From assembly GCA_037447655.1 (NCBI GenBank), contig JBBHKE010002832.1, positions 64,001 through 128,000 of the forward strand: a DNA stretch of 64,000 nt, given 5' to 3'. Shown piece by piece: positions 36,447-46,994 of the stretch. Positions within the stretch are counted from its first letter, which is position 1. Every line of letters starts with the position of its first letter. This stretch comes from Zygnema cylindricum. Its lineage: Eukaryota > Streptophyta > Zygnematophyceae > Zygnematales > Zygnemataceae. The notes below the pieces were generated by a model that worked only from the letters and a program-made list of their open reading frames with translations, did no database searches and had not been told where the DNA came from. The position numbers were made by a program, and so were the translations under genes.

Positions 36447-37270
36447 GGTTATGAGCCCACCCTCTAGGGTGCCCATATTAAATGTAGTTGGCTTCATATA
36501 CTGGGAAATTATGATGACAGGAGCTCTATGTGAGAAACGGTTTTGCGGAATATTGAGTGGATGGGTGAGGCGTCCATCAAGTCTTCGGATACCTCCAGGG
36601 TTTACAAGAGGCAGATTAACTAGAGATGCAAATCCATTTTCAACGGAGGAGACAGAGAAAGAAAACGAGAAGGAGAGGGTCACACCAATAGCAACCGGTT
36701 CAGCATTCATGTCACCTATTCCGAGAAATGAGGAGAATGATATCGATACTTGGGACTACAACAATATGGCGGCTAAGCACTTCATCCTCCGCCATCTTAC
36801 TCAAGGGCTTGCATCTCCCCATTTGCAAGTAGAGAGGGCATCCGATCTTTGGGTGGCTCTCATAGAGATGTACCGAAGTGGTACGATTCAGCAACAACAG
36901 TTGGCTGATAAAAAAATTAAGGAGTATGTATACAAAGGGGGGAAGATGTTTGATTTTTGCAATGAGCTTGCTACACTTTTCATAGAACTAAAGAGTGCTG
37001 GAAAAGTATTTAGTGAAAAGGAAAAGGTTAATTGTTTACTGATGAAGTTACCTGATGAGTTCAAGAACATAGTCAACGGTGTGTAGGACTCAAGGTGGAT
37101 TTGGAATTCAACGGTAGGGATGATTCTCGTTCAGGAGAATACGATTGAGATCCGAAGGGGAGGAAAGAATGGGCAAGCATTGGCAGCTGGGACTGATTAG
37201 AGGGAAAATGATTCCAAGAAACAGGTTGGAAATTATCGAGGGGAGGGGCAAAAAATCAGACCGAGGAGTT
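36427..37270 (+). pseudogene. gag: gag of element A
   Basis: Capsid-like Gag with a UBN2-type core (HFILRHLTQGLASPHL, then VYKGGKMFDFCNELATLF, then LMKLPDEFKNIV). Begins at an ATG inside the LTR and reads through the primer-binding site (ELQVMSPPSRVP). The frame is open to the TAG at 37084-37086; homologous sequence continues (WIWNSTVGMILVQENTIEIR) with further stops. Pseudogene. Confidence 0.82.
36447..36461 (+). other. Primer-binding site of element A (initiator tRNA-Met anticodon arm)
   Basis: GGTTATGAGCCCACC abuts the LTR end. With one change it equals GGTTATGGGCCCACC, the complement of the anticodon stem-loop of plant initiator tRNA-Met, as in Drosophila copia half-tRNA priming. Confidence 0.75.
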
Positions 37271-37289
37271 CGGACCAAGAACTCACAAG

Positions 37290-39127
37290 GGTTTGAGCCA
37301 TTTTTGTAGGAAACTAAGGCACTATATGGCTAAGTGCACTAAGTTAACCGAGCCGCAGACCGGTGAATCTCTGAGAGGAAAGAAAAATGCTCTTCTAACA
37401 CAGGTACATGAGGCGGATTCCGAGGACGAGGACGATGAACTCCTATTGGATGAGGAGTTGGAAGCAAAAAACGAGGTCCAAATTCCACGAAGGCAGAAAT
37501 GTGCTTACGGTGGATTGAAAGGTGAAGCAGGCTGGATTATAGATGCAGGTGCCCCCATGCACATGTGTAAGGATAGGCACCTGTTCACTAAGATAAGAAA
37601 GATTCTCACCGTAGAGATAGAGTATGAGGTTGGGAGGATAGTCACTACTACTCTTTTAGGATCAGTAGATCTAAAAGTGTTAGTAGAAGGAAAGACATCC
37701 ATAGTTATATTCTCCGATGTATTGTTTATTCTGGAGCTAAACAAAAACCTCATTTCTACATCTGTATTAGATGATAAGTGTTTTGATACTAGCACAAGGA
37801 AAGGAGTCTTTACTGCTAGTTTTGAGGAGGAAGTTTATTTTATTGCTGAAAAAGATAACAAAGGGATGTTTATGCTGATTTTAAGCAATGAAAAGAAGAA
37901 ACTTTATTATGCTGGCGTTCATGATATAATGTTGTGGCATAAGAGTCTTAGGCATGTGAATCTAAATACTTTAAGAGAGATGAAAAAGATGGGAGTAGTG
38001 GAAGGGATTCAGTTCGGTGAGAGTGAGAATCTAAGTGATTGTAGTGGATGTGCTCAAGGTAAAGCACACAGGTTACCCTTCCCAAAAACTGCCACCTATA
38101 AGGGAGAAAAGATTATAGATCTAGTACACACAGATAATTGGGGGCCAACCAAAGTGCCATCACTCGGGGGGAAGAGATTTATGATGACCATCACCGATGA
38201 TTGGTCTCGGTATTCCAGGGTGTATTTATTTAAAATAATTCAGAGGCTCAAGAATGTTTTAAACAATGTAAAGCATGGAGTGAAAAACTCTATGAAACCT
38301 TAATCAAGAGAGTAATGAGTGACAATGGTGGAGAGTATACTTCTAACTAGTTTGAGGATTTTCTAAGAGAAGATGGAGTGGAACACCAAAAGACAGTTCC
38401 TGAAAATCCTGAGCTGAATGGTGTAGCTGAAATATTAAATAGAACACTGAGTGATAGTGCTAGCAGTATGCTGTCAGATAAGAAGATAGGAAAGAAGTTT
38501 TGGGCCAAAGCAATGAACTATGCAAATTATCTCAAGAATAGAATTCTTACTTCAACAATAAAAGGCTAAACACCCTATGAGAGATGGACAGGCCGAAAAC
38601 CAGATGTTTCACACTTAAAGGTTTTCGGTTGTCAAGTGTTCAGTTTAGACACAGATCCGTCAAACTGGAAGTTAGACCCAAAATAAAAACCAAGATATCT
38701 ACTAGGATATGATGAAAATATAAAAGGATACAGAGTCTATGATCTCAAAAGAGAGGATATTATTCTAGTGAAGCATCTAGTGGTTATGGATGAAGGAAAA
38801 TCTATAGATCCCTTTAAGCATACAAAGACAATCAAAATCACATTTTAGTCTGAAAATTATGATGACTTTGAGCTTCCTAACTATCCAAGATTTCAAGAAG
38901 ATGATGATCTTGCACATTTAGATCAGATCGAGAAAGACCCAAATGTGAAACCCTTAGTATTAACTCCAACCGAAGCGGAAGACTTGGAGGAAATCGACCC
39001 AGAATCAAGGGATAGGGGAGAAGTAGAAACTATTCGGAAGAATCCAAGAGAGCCATCTATTCCGACAACCGAGTTTAAAGGAGGAAGAAGAAGCAACAAA
39101 AGACTGCAAGAGAGGCAAGTTAACAAT
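37290..39127 (+). pseudogene. pol: Zinc knuckle, protease, integrase region of element A pol
   Basis: Order seen: a CCHC knuckle whose first Cys is replaced by Ser (SHFCRKLRHYMAKC), the protease active-site region (WIIDAGAPMHMC, DAG in place of D-S/T-G), a GAG-pre-integrase motif (HKSLRHVN then CSGCAQGK), and the integrase core with HTDNWGP. The first open frame runs 37293-38303. The PENPELNGVAE segment with the last catalytic Glu is in a different frame (38378-38569). Stops recur after that. Coding sequence ends where element B is inserted (ERQVNN). Confidence 0.85.
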
Positions 39128-40074
39128 TGCAATTCTGTGTCCTCCATTGGACCACATAATACAGGAAGCCTCTAGATAGTATTTAACTAACCCACTTGAA
39201 GCCACAACCTTTGCTGCCCAAGAAGGCAAACTGACAATTTGACTGCACCCCTGTGTAGCTTAGACTCCCTTGAGTCCGTAGCAAAAAGAATCACTAAAAA
39301 CGGCCAAACAACCGATAAGTTATGAGCCGGCAAAAATGCCAAATTATACAAAGCTCTCTTAGAGAGAGGTGTCAAAATTTTCTAAGTCCTAAATCTCTCT
39401 CACAACCCCTATCTACTAAAGTAAGAACCAATCATATTACTGTAAAGTACAAAAAGGTACTACGGCCGATGTCCTTTCTGTACGGCCGGTGTACGACAAG
39501 GCTACTGAGTGGACGCGTGTCATTTTCCACTCGTTCGTATATTCTCCGGAATTCTCGCGACCGAATGTCATCTTTCTACGCGGCGCCACGTCATGCCATG
39601 TCCATAAAATCCAAAGTGACCATTCCGCGATCTCGGCGATGACGTGCGCCGTCGGATTAAATCCCACATTAAATGTCGACCGTTTAAAACAAATGTCTGT
39701 TTCATTTGTTTCGTGCGAAATAACGTTCGCACTAAACCTTAACAAGTTCTATGTTCGTTTCGTCCATATTACAGTTAAATCATTTCAGTATAATACAATA
39801 GTTTAAATATGTATGAAACCCTATATCATCTAACAGACTTCTACGACAGACTGGTTAGAGCTAACGGCTACGCCGCGCTCTACCGGTCGGGGGTTCGAGT
39901 CCTGCCGGACTCAACTTTTTGTTGAGAGTGACTTAAGTCACTCTTTAGTCCTTCCTATGGAGCTGAGGCAGCCATGGCTCCATCGCTCTTCTTCTCCTTC
40001 AGTGACTATAACAAGTATGGGGGAAAAAGAGAAGAGATGGAGGCAGGCTGCCATCATTTTCTATATATGTTTCC
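39128..40074 (-). repeat. 3' LTR of element B (5'-truncated)
   Basis: Matches 44378-45374 from its outer end (TGCAATTCTGTG on the plus strand) up to CTATATATGTTTCC, then jumps straight into RNase H coding sequence. The segment corresponding to 45328-45374 and the polypurine tract are missing. Confidence 0.85.
39842..39912 (+). other. tRNA-like block, antisense to element B (3' LTR)
   Basis: A D-arm-like TACGACAGACTGGTTAGAGC is followed about 35 nt later by a perfect B box, GGTTCGAGTCC (39892-39902). The 5' and 3' acceptor strands do not pair convincingly. Confidence 0.5.
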
Positions 40075-41086
40075 CATATTTTTCCCTACAGTATTTTAAC
40101 TTTGGTGAGGAAACAGGTTTGGTCATCATGTCCGCTACCATTTCCTCATCAGATCTATATACAAGATTCACTATTTTATTCTCAACTTTTTCTCTTACAA
40201 AACTTAATCTTATGTCCATATGTTTAGCCTTAAAATGATGTTTTGGATTGGCTGCAATTGCTATGGCCGCTTGATTATCACAAAACACTTCATGCACTCC
40301 CTCTTTCATATACCCCAGTTCTTGCAGCAAGGACTTGACCCACATCAACTCTTTCACAGCAGAACAAGAGGCCATGTATTCAGCCTCCATAGTGGACTGA
40401 GCAACCACCTTTTGTTGCTTACTGCTCGAACAGCATGCACCTTCCCCAACATACAACACATACCCAGAAGTGTATCGTCTCATAGGTGCGTCCCCATAAC
40501 TGGCATCACTCCAAGTAGTGATGTCAGTGTGCTCCCCTCCCAAATGCAACCATAACTCTCTGGTTCCTACCAGATATCTCATGACTCTCTTGGCTACCTC
40601 CCAATCCCTCTTCCCAGGATCATTAAGACTCCTACTGAGTACTCCAACTGCTGCCGCTATGTCCGGCCTGGTACAATTCATAAAATAGATTAAACTTCCT
40701 ACGACCTGTCTATAAGGGATATTCTTTGTAAACTCTCTCTCTTTTGTACTTATTTGATCATCTAAGATCATCACTCCTCCTTCTACACTCCCATCACTTA
40801 CTTTTTTCAAGTCCATGGGAGTGGTACAACTGTTAGCATTTTCCATCTGGAATTTCTCAAGCATATTACCTATTGCTTCTTTGTGAGTAAGTCTGATAAT
40901 CTTCTTCCCCCTATCTCTCTCCATTTCAATCCCCAAAATATATTTTGCCTCCCCTAAATCCTTCATATCAAATCTGCTTCTAAGATCTGTTTTTAACTTA
41001 TTGATCTTTTCCAAGGATTTACTCAACACAAGCAGATCATCCACATAAATTGCAATAAAAATGATACCATTCTCATCTTCAAACAT
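40061..41086 (-). pseudogene. pol: Reverse transcriptase C-part and RNase H of element B
   Basis: A 341-codon open frame. The RT catalytic YVDD is at residues 14-17, followed by the connection region (MNCTRPDIAAAVGVLSRSLN). RNase H has TTWSDASYGD, QSTMEAEYMA, DNQAAIAIA and NPKHHFKAKHMDIR, the usual copia C-terminal blocks. This part is intact, but the N-terminal RT is separated from it by stops. The frame ends at the deletion into the 3' LTR. Confidence 0.88.
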
Positions 41087-41690
41087 ATAGATAGAATGGT
41101 CAGAGCTGATACGGATATATCCCAGACTGGTAAGAAACTCATCTAGTTTCTTATTCCACTGTCGGAGAGCCTGCTTTCATTTTATATAAGGACTTTATGA
41201 GCCTGAAGACTTTGCTCTCTTCTCCTTCTTCCATGAACCCCTCGGGTTGTCTCGTGAAAATATCTTCCTCTAACTAACCATTAAAAAACGTAGTCTTAAT
41301 GTCCATCTGGTGGATTTCCATGTCTTCTGCTGCTGCTAGGCTGAGGAGAATCTTTACTGATGGGAATCGAACAACTGGAGCAAAGGTCTCCTCATAGTCA
41401 ATCCCCTCTTTTTGGGTGAACCCCTTCGCTACCAATCGAGCCTTATATCTTTCAATGGTATTATCAGGGTTCAATTTTAGTTTAAATACCCATTAACACC
41501 CAATAGGTTTTTTGTATGGAGGACAATCTGCTAGTTCCCAAGTATTTGCTTCCATGATAGAAGCCATCTCATCATTTATAGCTCTAATCCATCTTTCTTT
41601 CTCTGGACTATTCACAGCCTCCGAGTAAGACTGAGGCTCATCAGGGTGAGATAGCTTAGTTACCTTATGAGCAGCTTGTTTTTCCTGTAA
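41087..41690 (-). pseudogene. pol: N-terminal RT of element B
   Basis: Holds the copia RT start (ERYKARLVAKGFTQKEGIDY then EETFAPVVRF, open 41274-41474) with stops on both sides, preceded by the linker typical before RT. Confidence 0.75.
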
Positions 41691-42810
41691 TCATTTGCTG
41701 CTCCTCCTTCCTCCCTCAAACTCCGAAGCAAGAATGGATGGAAGTCTTGGATTTCTTCTCACTGTCTCATCGGCTCCCCTGTCTATGGAAACCGGTTCTT
41801 GTCCTGCTTCTTCTATCTCCTCGAAGTCCATAGGAGTATATGAGGTTTGTGGTGAGTCTCCTGTATCTTGGATCTCCCCTGAATCTGTAATCACGGTTTC
41901 ACCCATGTCCCTTTCGGGAACGACCGAGTTCTCCTCACTTTCGGACTCAAATCTGATCCTTATCTTCTTTGTATATTTGAAGGGGTCAAATGACTTCCCT
42001 TCATCCATGACAACTAAGTGTTTGACAAGAATGATATCTTTCTTTGCTAAGTTATAGGCTCTATATCCCTTAACATCCTCATCATATCCCACAAAGTATC
42101 CAGGTTTTCCCTTAGCATCTAGTTTCCAGTTTTTCCTATCCGTGTCAAGACTGTAAACTTGGCTACCAAATACTTTAGGGTGTGAGATATCTGGTTTCCT
42201 TCCAACCCATCTCTCATAAGGTGTCACTCCCTTTACTGCTGAGGTAAGGACTCTATTCTTAAGGTAGTTGGCACAATTCATTGCTTCTGCCCAAAATCTC
42301 TTTCCTATTTTCTTGTCGGCCAACATACTGCGTACACTATCTCCTAGTGTTCGATTCAACCTCTTAGCTACCCCATTTTGTTCCGGGTTATATGGTACAC
42401 TTTTCTGGTGCTGCACTCCCTCATCTCTCAGATATTCCTCAAACTCGTTAGAAGTATATCCCCCCCCCATTATCACTCCTTATCCTCTTAATGGGGGTTT
42501 CATGCAACTTCTCACTCCAAGCTTTATATTCTTTAAAGTAAGTTGATGCTTCAGACTTTGTTTTCAGAAAGTAGACTCTATATTATCTAGACCAGTCATC
42601 AGTTGTTGTCATCATAAACCTCTTTCCTCCAACCGAAGGTACTTTTGCAGGTTTCTAAATATCTGTGTGGACCAAATCTAACACTTTCTCACCTCTATAT
42701 GTGGCGGCTTTGGGAAAGGGAAGTCTGTGAGCCTTACCTTGAGCACAACCACTGCAATCATCCACCATTTCATTATCCCCAAACTGAATGCCATCTACTA
42801 CCCCAAGCTT
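41691..42810 (-). pseudogene. pol: Integrase of element B
   Basis: The 261-codon open part (41691-42476) holds NPEQNGVAKRLNRTLGD, with the last catalytic Glu, then the RYWVGRKPDISHPKVFG-type C-terminal module. The first half of the core (42477-42810) is broken by stops. Confidence 0.8.
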
Positions 42811-42812
42811 TT

Positions 42813-43330
42813 TCATTTCCTTAACCCATCAAAATGCACATGCCCCAACCGCTTATGCCAAATCATCACCTTAGGAACACCAACATTGTAAGCATTCTTC
42901 TTTTCATTACGCAGGTTAAGCCTAAACATTCCTTGGCTACCCTTATCTGCTGTGAAGTAAACTTCATCCCCATACTTAGCTGTAAAGACTCCCTTTCTAG
43001 TGAAGGTATCAAACTCTTTGTCATCCAACACAGACGTAGAGACAAGATTTTTACTCAGCTGAGGAATGTAAAGTACATCTGAGAATGCAAGTATAGAAGT
43101 CTTACCATCCACTAAGACTTTCGGATCTACTGATCCCACTAGATCTGTAGTAACCACTCTCCCATCCCCATACTCTATCTCTACAGTAGGAATCTTTCTT
43201 AGCTTAGTGAAGAATTCTTTATCACGACACATATGCATGGATGCACCTGAGTCGAAGATCTATCCTTCCTGTGGAGCTTCCTGGATTGCTCCAAGGGCAC
43301 ACTTCTACCTCCGAGGAATCTCCTTCTCCT
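42813..43330 (-). pseudogene. pol: Protease and GAG-pre-integrase of element B
   Basis: Protease active site DSGASMHMC is preserved, followed by FSDVLYIPQLSKNLVSTSVLD and the MIWHKRLGHVH pre-integrase start. Upstream of the DSG, the codons for the conserved Glu, Gln and Trp are TAG, so gag and pol are not continuous. Confidence 0.78.
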
Positions 43331-44406
43331 ACAGACTCTCGTCGAGAAGAAGCTCCCCATCCTCCTCAGAGGACTCATCCTCGGTTTCTCCTGACACTTT
43401 TGTAACCACAAGTGCCTTTTTCTTCCCTCCGGAAGAACCCCCTCCACGGTTTTCTTGGAGCCTCAGCTCCGACAACTTGACACAATCTGCAATAAAGTGT
43501 CCCGACTTTTTTGCAATAATGACAAAGACCCTTTGGGGGCCTCTGTCCCCCAGAATTATCTCTTTCCCCTCTATAAGGTTTCTTCGGATCCTTCCCCCAT
43601 CGGTTCCCTCCTGCTGCAAGAGCTTGAATGCTCTTTCCTCCTCTCCTAATCTCTATTGTGTTTTCGTGCACAAGTATCATCATGACTACTGTGTTCCATT
43701 TCCATGAACTATCAGACATTCGCTGTACTCGGTACACTATGTTTTCGAACTCATCTGGTAATTTCATGATACGGGTGTTAAATTTCATTTTCATTGTACC
43801 TGTCCACCCGGCACTTTCCATTTCCATATACAAACAAGAAAGATCATTACAGTAATCTAACATCTTTCCTCCTTTGTAAGTGTAACTCACTAGCTTTTGC
43901 TCAGCCAACTGGAGCTCCTGAATAGTTCCAGCTCTATAAATCTCCACCAAACTCACCCACAACTCCTCGGCCTTGTATATGTGAAGATGAGGAGTGGCCA
44001 AACCTTGAGTGAGGTGCCTCAGAATGAAGTTCTTGGCAGCCATGTTTACATCCTCCCACATTTGAGTTTCGTTCTCCACGGTCTTCACGGTCGCCGCTCC
44101 CGATACCGTGGCAATAGGAGTGAGGGGTGTCTCCTTCTCTTTCCCCTTTTCGGACACACTGCTGTCCCCATCATCTGCCTCCTCCGCTGAGGCAGCCGTT
44201 GTTGCAGAAAACCTTACTCCCCCAAATCCTGGTGGAGTTCCCGAAGGTGGACGTTTCACTTGTCCACTGACGATACCCCAGTATCGTTTTTCACACAAAG
44301 CTCCCATCATCATGGCTTCCCAATAGATGAACCCAAATCCATTGAAGGTGGGCACCCTAGAGGGTGGGCCCATAACCTGCAATTCTGTGTTCCCATTGGA
44401 CCACAT
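43331..44406 (-). pseudogene. gag: gag of element B
   Basis: Capsid-like Gag (NFILRHLTQGLATPHL, YTYKGGKMLDYCND, IMKLPDEFENIVYRVQ). The open frame includes the primer-binding site (ELQVMGPPSRVP) and starts upstream in the LTR. A single-base frameshift near 43505 falls within the zinc knuckle: GLCHYCKK is in one frame and GHFIADC in the next. The rest of Gag (KKKALVVTKVSG...) is in the second frame. Confidence 0.8.
44363..44377 (-). other. Primer-binding site of element B
   Basis: GGTTATGGGCCCACC on the minus strand, directly next to the LTR end TTGCA. Exact complement of the anticodon stem-loop of plant initiator tRNA-Met as I know it. Confidence 0.78.
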
Positions 44407-45374
44407 AATACAGGAAGCCTCTAGATAGTATTTAACTAACCCACTTGAAGCCACAACCTTTGCTGCCCAAGAAGGCAAACTGACAATTTGACTACACCCC
44501 TGTGTAGCTTGGACTCCCCTGAGTCCGTAGCAAAAAGAATCACTGAAAACGGCCAACCAGCCGATAAGTTATGAGCCGGCAAAAATGCCAATTTATACAA
44601 AGCTCTCTTAGAGAGGGAGGTGTCAAAATTTCCTAAGTCCTAAATCTCTCTCACAACCCCTATCTACTAAAGTACGAACCAATCATATTACTGTAAAGTA
44701 CAAAAAGGTACTACGACCGATGTCCTTTCTGTACGGCCGGTGTACGACAAGGCTACTCAGTGGACGCGTGTCATTTTTCCACTCGTTCGTATATTCTCCG
44801 GAATTCTCGCGACCGAATGTCATCTTTCTACGCGGCGCCACGTCATGCCATGTCCATAAAATCCAAAGTGACCATTCCGCGATCTCGGCGATGACGTGCG
44901 CCTTCGGATTAAATCCCACATTAAATGTCGACCGTTTAAAACAAATGTCTGTTTCATTTGTTTCGTGCGAAATAACGTTCGCACTAAACCTTAACAAGTT
45001 CTATGTTCGTTTCGTCCATATTACAGTTAAATCATTTCAGTATAATACAATAGTTTAAATATGAATGAAACCCTATATCATCTAACGGACTTCTACGACA
45101 GACTGGTTAGAGCTAACGGCTACGCCGCGCTCTACCGGTCGGGGGTTCGAGTCTTGCCGGACTCAACCTTTTGTTGAGAGTGACTTAAGTCATTTTTTAG
45201 TCCTTCTTATGGAGCTGAGGCAGCCATGGCTCCATCGCTCTCTCTCTCCTTTAGTGACTACAACAAGTATGGGGGAAAGAGAGAAGAGATGGAGGCAGGC
45301 TGCCATCATTTTCTATATATGTTTCCGCTAATTTATTTTAGACCTAGAAAATACAAAAACTACTTATTTCAACA
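44378..45374 (-). repeat. 5' LTR of element B (complete)
   Basis: 997 bp; read on the minus strand it starts TGTTGAAATAAGTAG and ends AGAATTGCA. Carries the antisense tRNA-like block at 45093-45163. Confidence 0.88.
45093..45163 (+). other. tRNA-like block, antisense to element B (5' LTR)
   Basis: Nearly identical to 39842-39912: D-arm-like TACGACAGACTGGTTAGAGC and B box GGTTCGAGTCT. Confidence 0.5.
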
Positions 45375-45379
45375 ACAAT

Positions 45380-46980
45380 AAGGTAACCAAACTGTCTCAC
45401 CCTGATGAACCTCAAACTTATAATGAGGCAATGACTTGTCCTGGGAGAAACCGGTGGAAGACAACCATTAATGAGGAGATGACCTCAATTATGGCGGCCG
45501 ATACATGGGAATTGATGGATTATTCCTCCTGACAGGGTGTAAGTGGGTATTTAAGCTGAAACTCAACCCGGATAACACCATTGAGTGCTACAAGGCTCGG
45601 TTAGTGGCGAAGGGATTTACCTTGAAAGAAGGAATTGACTACGAGGAGACTTTTGCTCCATTCGTCAGGTTTCCTTCGGTTCGGATACTTCTCAGTATGG
45701 CGGCAGCAAAAGACATGGAAGTGCATCGGAGGGACATCAAGACGGCCTTTCTATATGGAGAGTTGGAAGAGGAAATTTTTATGCGACAGCCCGAAGGATT
45801 TTTGGTGCAAGGGGAGGAAAGCAAGGTATGCCGATTGACCAAATCTTTGTATGGGCTGAAACAGGCGCCCCGGCAATAGAACAAGAAGCTCGATGAGTTT
45901 CTTACAAGTTTGGGATATATTCGAATGAGCTCAGATCATTCAATATATTTGTTTGAAGACGAGGAAGGAATTATTTTTATTGCAATTTATGTTGATGATT
46001 TGCTTGTTTTAAGTAAATCTATGGATAAAATAAATAAGTTGAAAAATGATCTAAAAGGAAGATTTGAGATGAAAGATATGGGAGAAGCAAGGCATTTTAG
46101 GAATTCGGGTAGAGAGAGACAGAGATAGAAAAATAATAAGATTAACTCAAAAGGAGGCCATTGGAAACATGTTAGAAAAATTCAAAATGGACAAGGCTTA
46201 TAGTTGTACCACTCCTATGGAATTAAAGAAGGGAAGTGAGGGGAGTGAGGAAGAGGGAGTTATAATCTTAGATGATGAGGTAGGCCTGAAAGAGAAAATA
46301 TTTTTGTAGACCATCCTTTATAGACAAGTAGTGGGCAGCCTAATATAGTTCATGAATTGTAAACATCTTGACATAGCCGCAGCTGTAGGAGTACAAAGTA
46401 GGAGTCTGAATGCTCCCACTAAGAAATATTAGGAGGCACCTAAGAGAGTCCTTAGATATCTCATAGGGACTAGGGATCTATGGTTGCATTTGGGTGGGAA
46501 AAATTACTGACATCACCACTTGCAGTGATGCCAAATACGGGATGTTTCTATGAGGAGATGCACATCCGGATATGTATTGTATGTGGGTGATGGGGCTTGC
46601 TGTTGGAGCAGCAAGCAGCAAAAGGTCATTGCTCAGTTCACCATGGAGGATGAGTACATGGCTTCTTGCTCTGCTGTAAAAGAATTAATGTGGGTCAAGT
46701 CTTTGCTTGGTGAGCTTGGTCATGTTAAGAGTGGTGTCCAAAAAGTATTTTGTGATAATCAGGCTGCCATTGCCATTTCTGCTAATCCTAAACATCACTT
46801 TAAAGCCAAGCACGTGAACATTAGACTTAGCTTTGTTAGGGAGAAAGTAGAAAACAAGATAATCAATTTGGAGTATACACCAGATAGTGAAATGGTAGCG
46901 TATATGATGACCAAACCTGTGCCTTCCCCTTAACTATTTTTTTGCATGGAGAAGTGTGGTCTTAAAATAAAGAGTGAATA
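45380..46980 (+). pseudogene. pol: RT and RNase H of element A (continuation after B)
   Basis: Resumes the A frame (KVTKLSHPDEPQTYNEAM). 45505-45879 encodes KWVFKLKLNPDNTIECYKAR through SLYGLKQAPRQ and ends at a TAG where Trp is expected. The YVDD block (IFIAIYVDDLLVLSKSMD) is open at 45910-46128. The RNase H end (RRCTSGYVLYVGDGACCWSS, DNQAAIAISANPKHHFKAKH) is open at 46550-46933. Intervening stops make it a pseudogene. Confidence 0.85.
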
Positions 46981-46982
46981 GA

Positions 46983-46994
46983 AAATAAGGGGAG
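46983..46994 (+). other. Polypurine tract of element A
   Basis: AAATAAGGGGAG lies immediately before the 3' LTR start TGTAGATATT. Confidence 0.7.

Larger units (their letters stand above)
39128..45374 (-). mobile_element. Copia LTR retrotransposon B (nested in A, antisense)
   Basis: A minus-strand copia element inserted in A's pol with perfect duplication ACAAT (39123-39127, 45375-45379). 5' LTR 44378-45374, 3' LTR remnant 39128-40074; the two LTRs are nearly identical by eye, so it is the younger element. gag, protease, integrase, RT and RNase H are all recognisable but carry several stops and at least one frameshift. The 3' LTR lacks its first ~50 bp and the polypurine tract. Confidence 0.92.

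Noticed and set aside
39437-39806. ORFs of 102-106 aa on both strands in the B LTRs (also 44683-45058)
   Set aside because: Occur within LTR sequence, differ between the two LTRs and have no protein family features; regulatory sequence is the simpler reading.
39842-39912. A functional tRNA gene in the LTR
   Set aside because: Box motifs are good but the acceptor strands do not pair, and the block lies antisense in every copy; kept as tRNA-like only.
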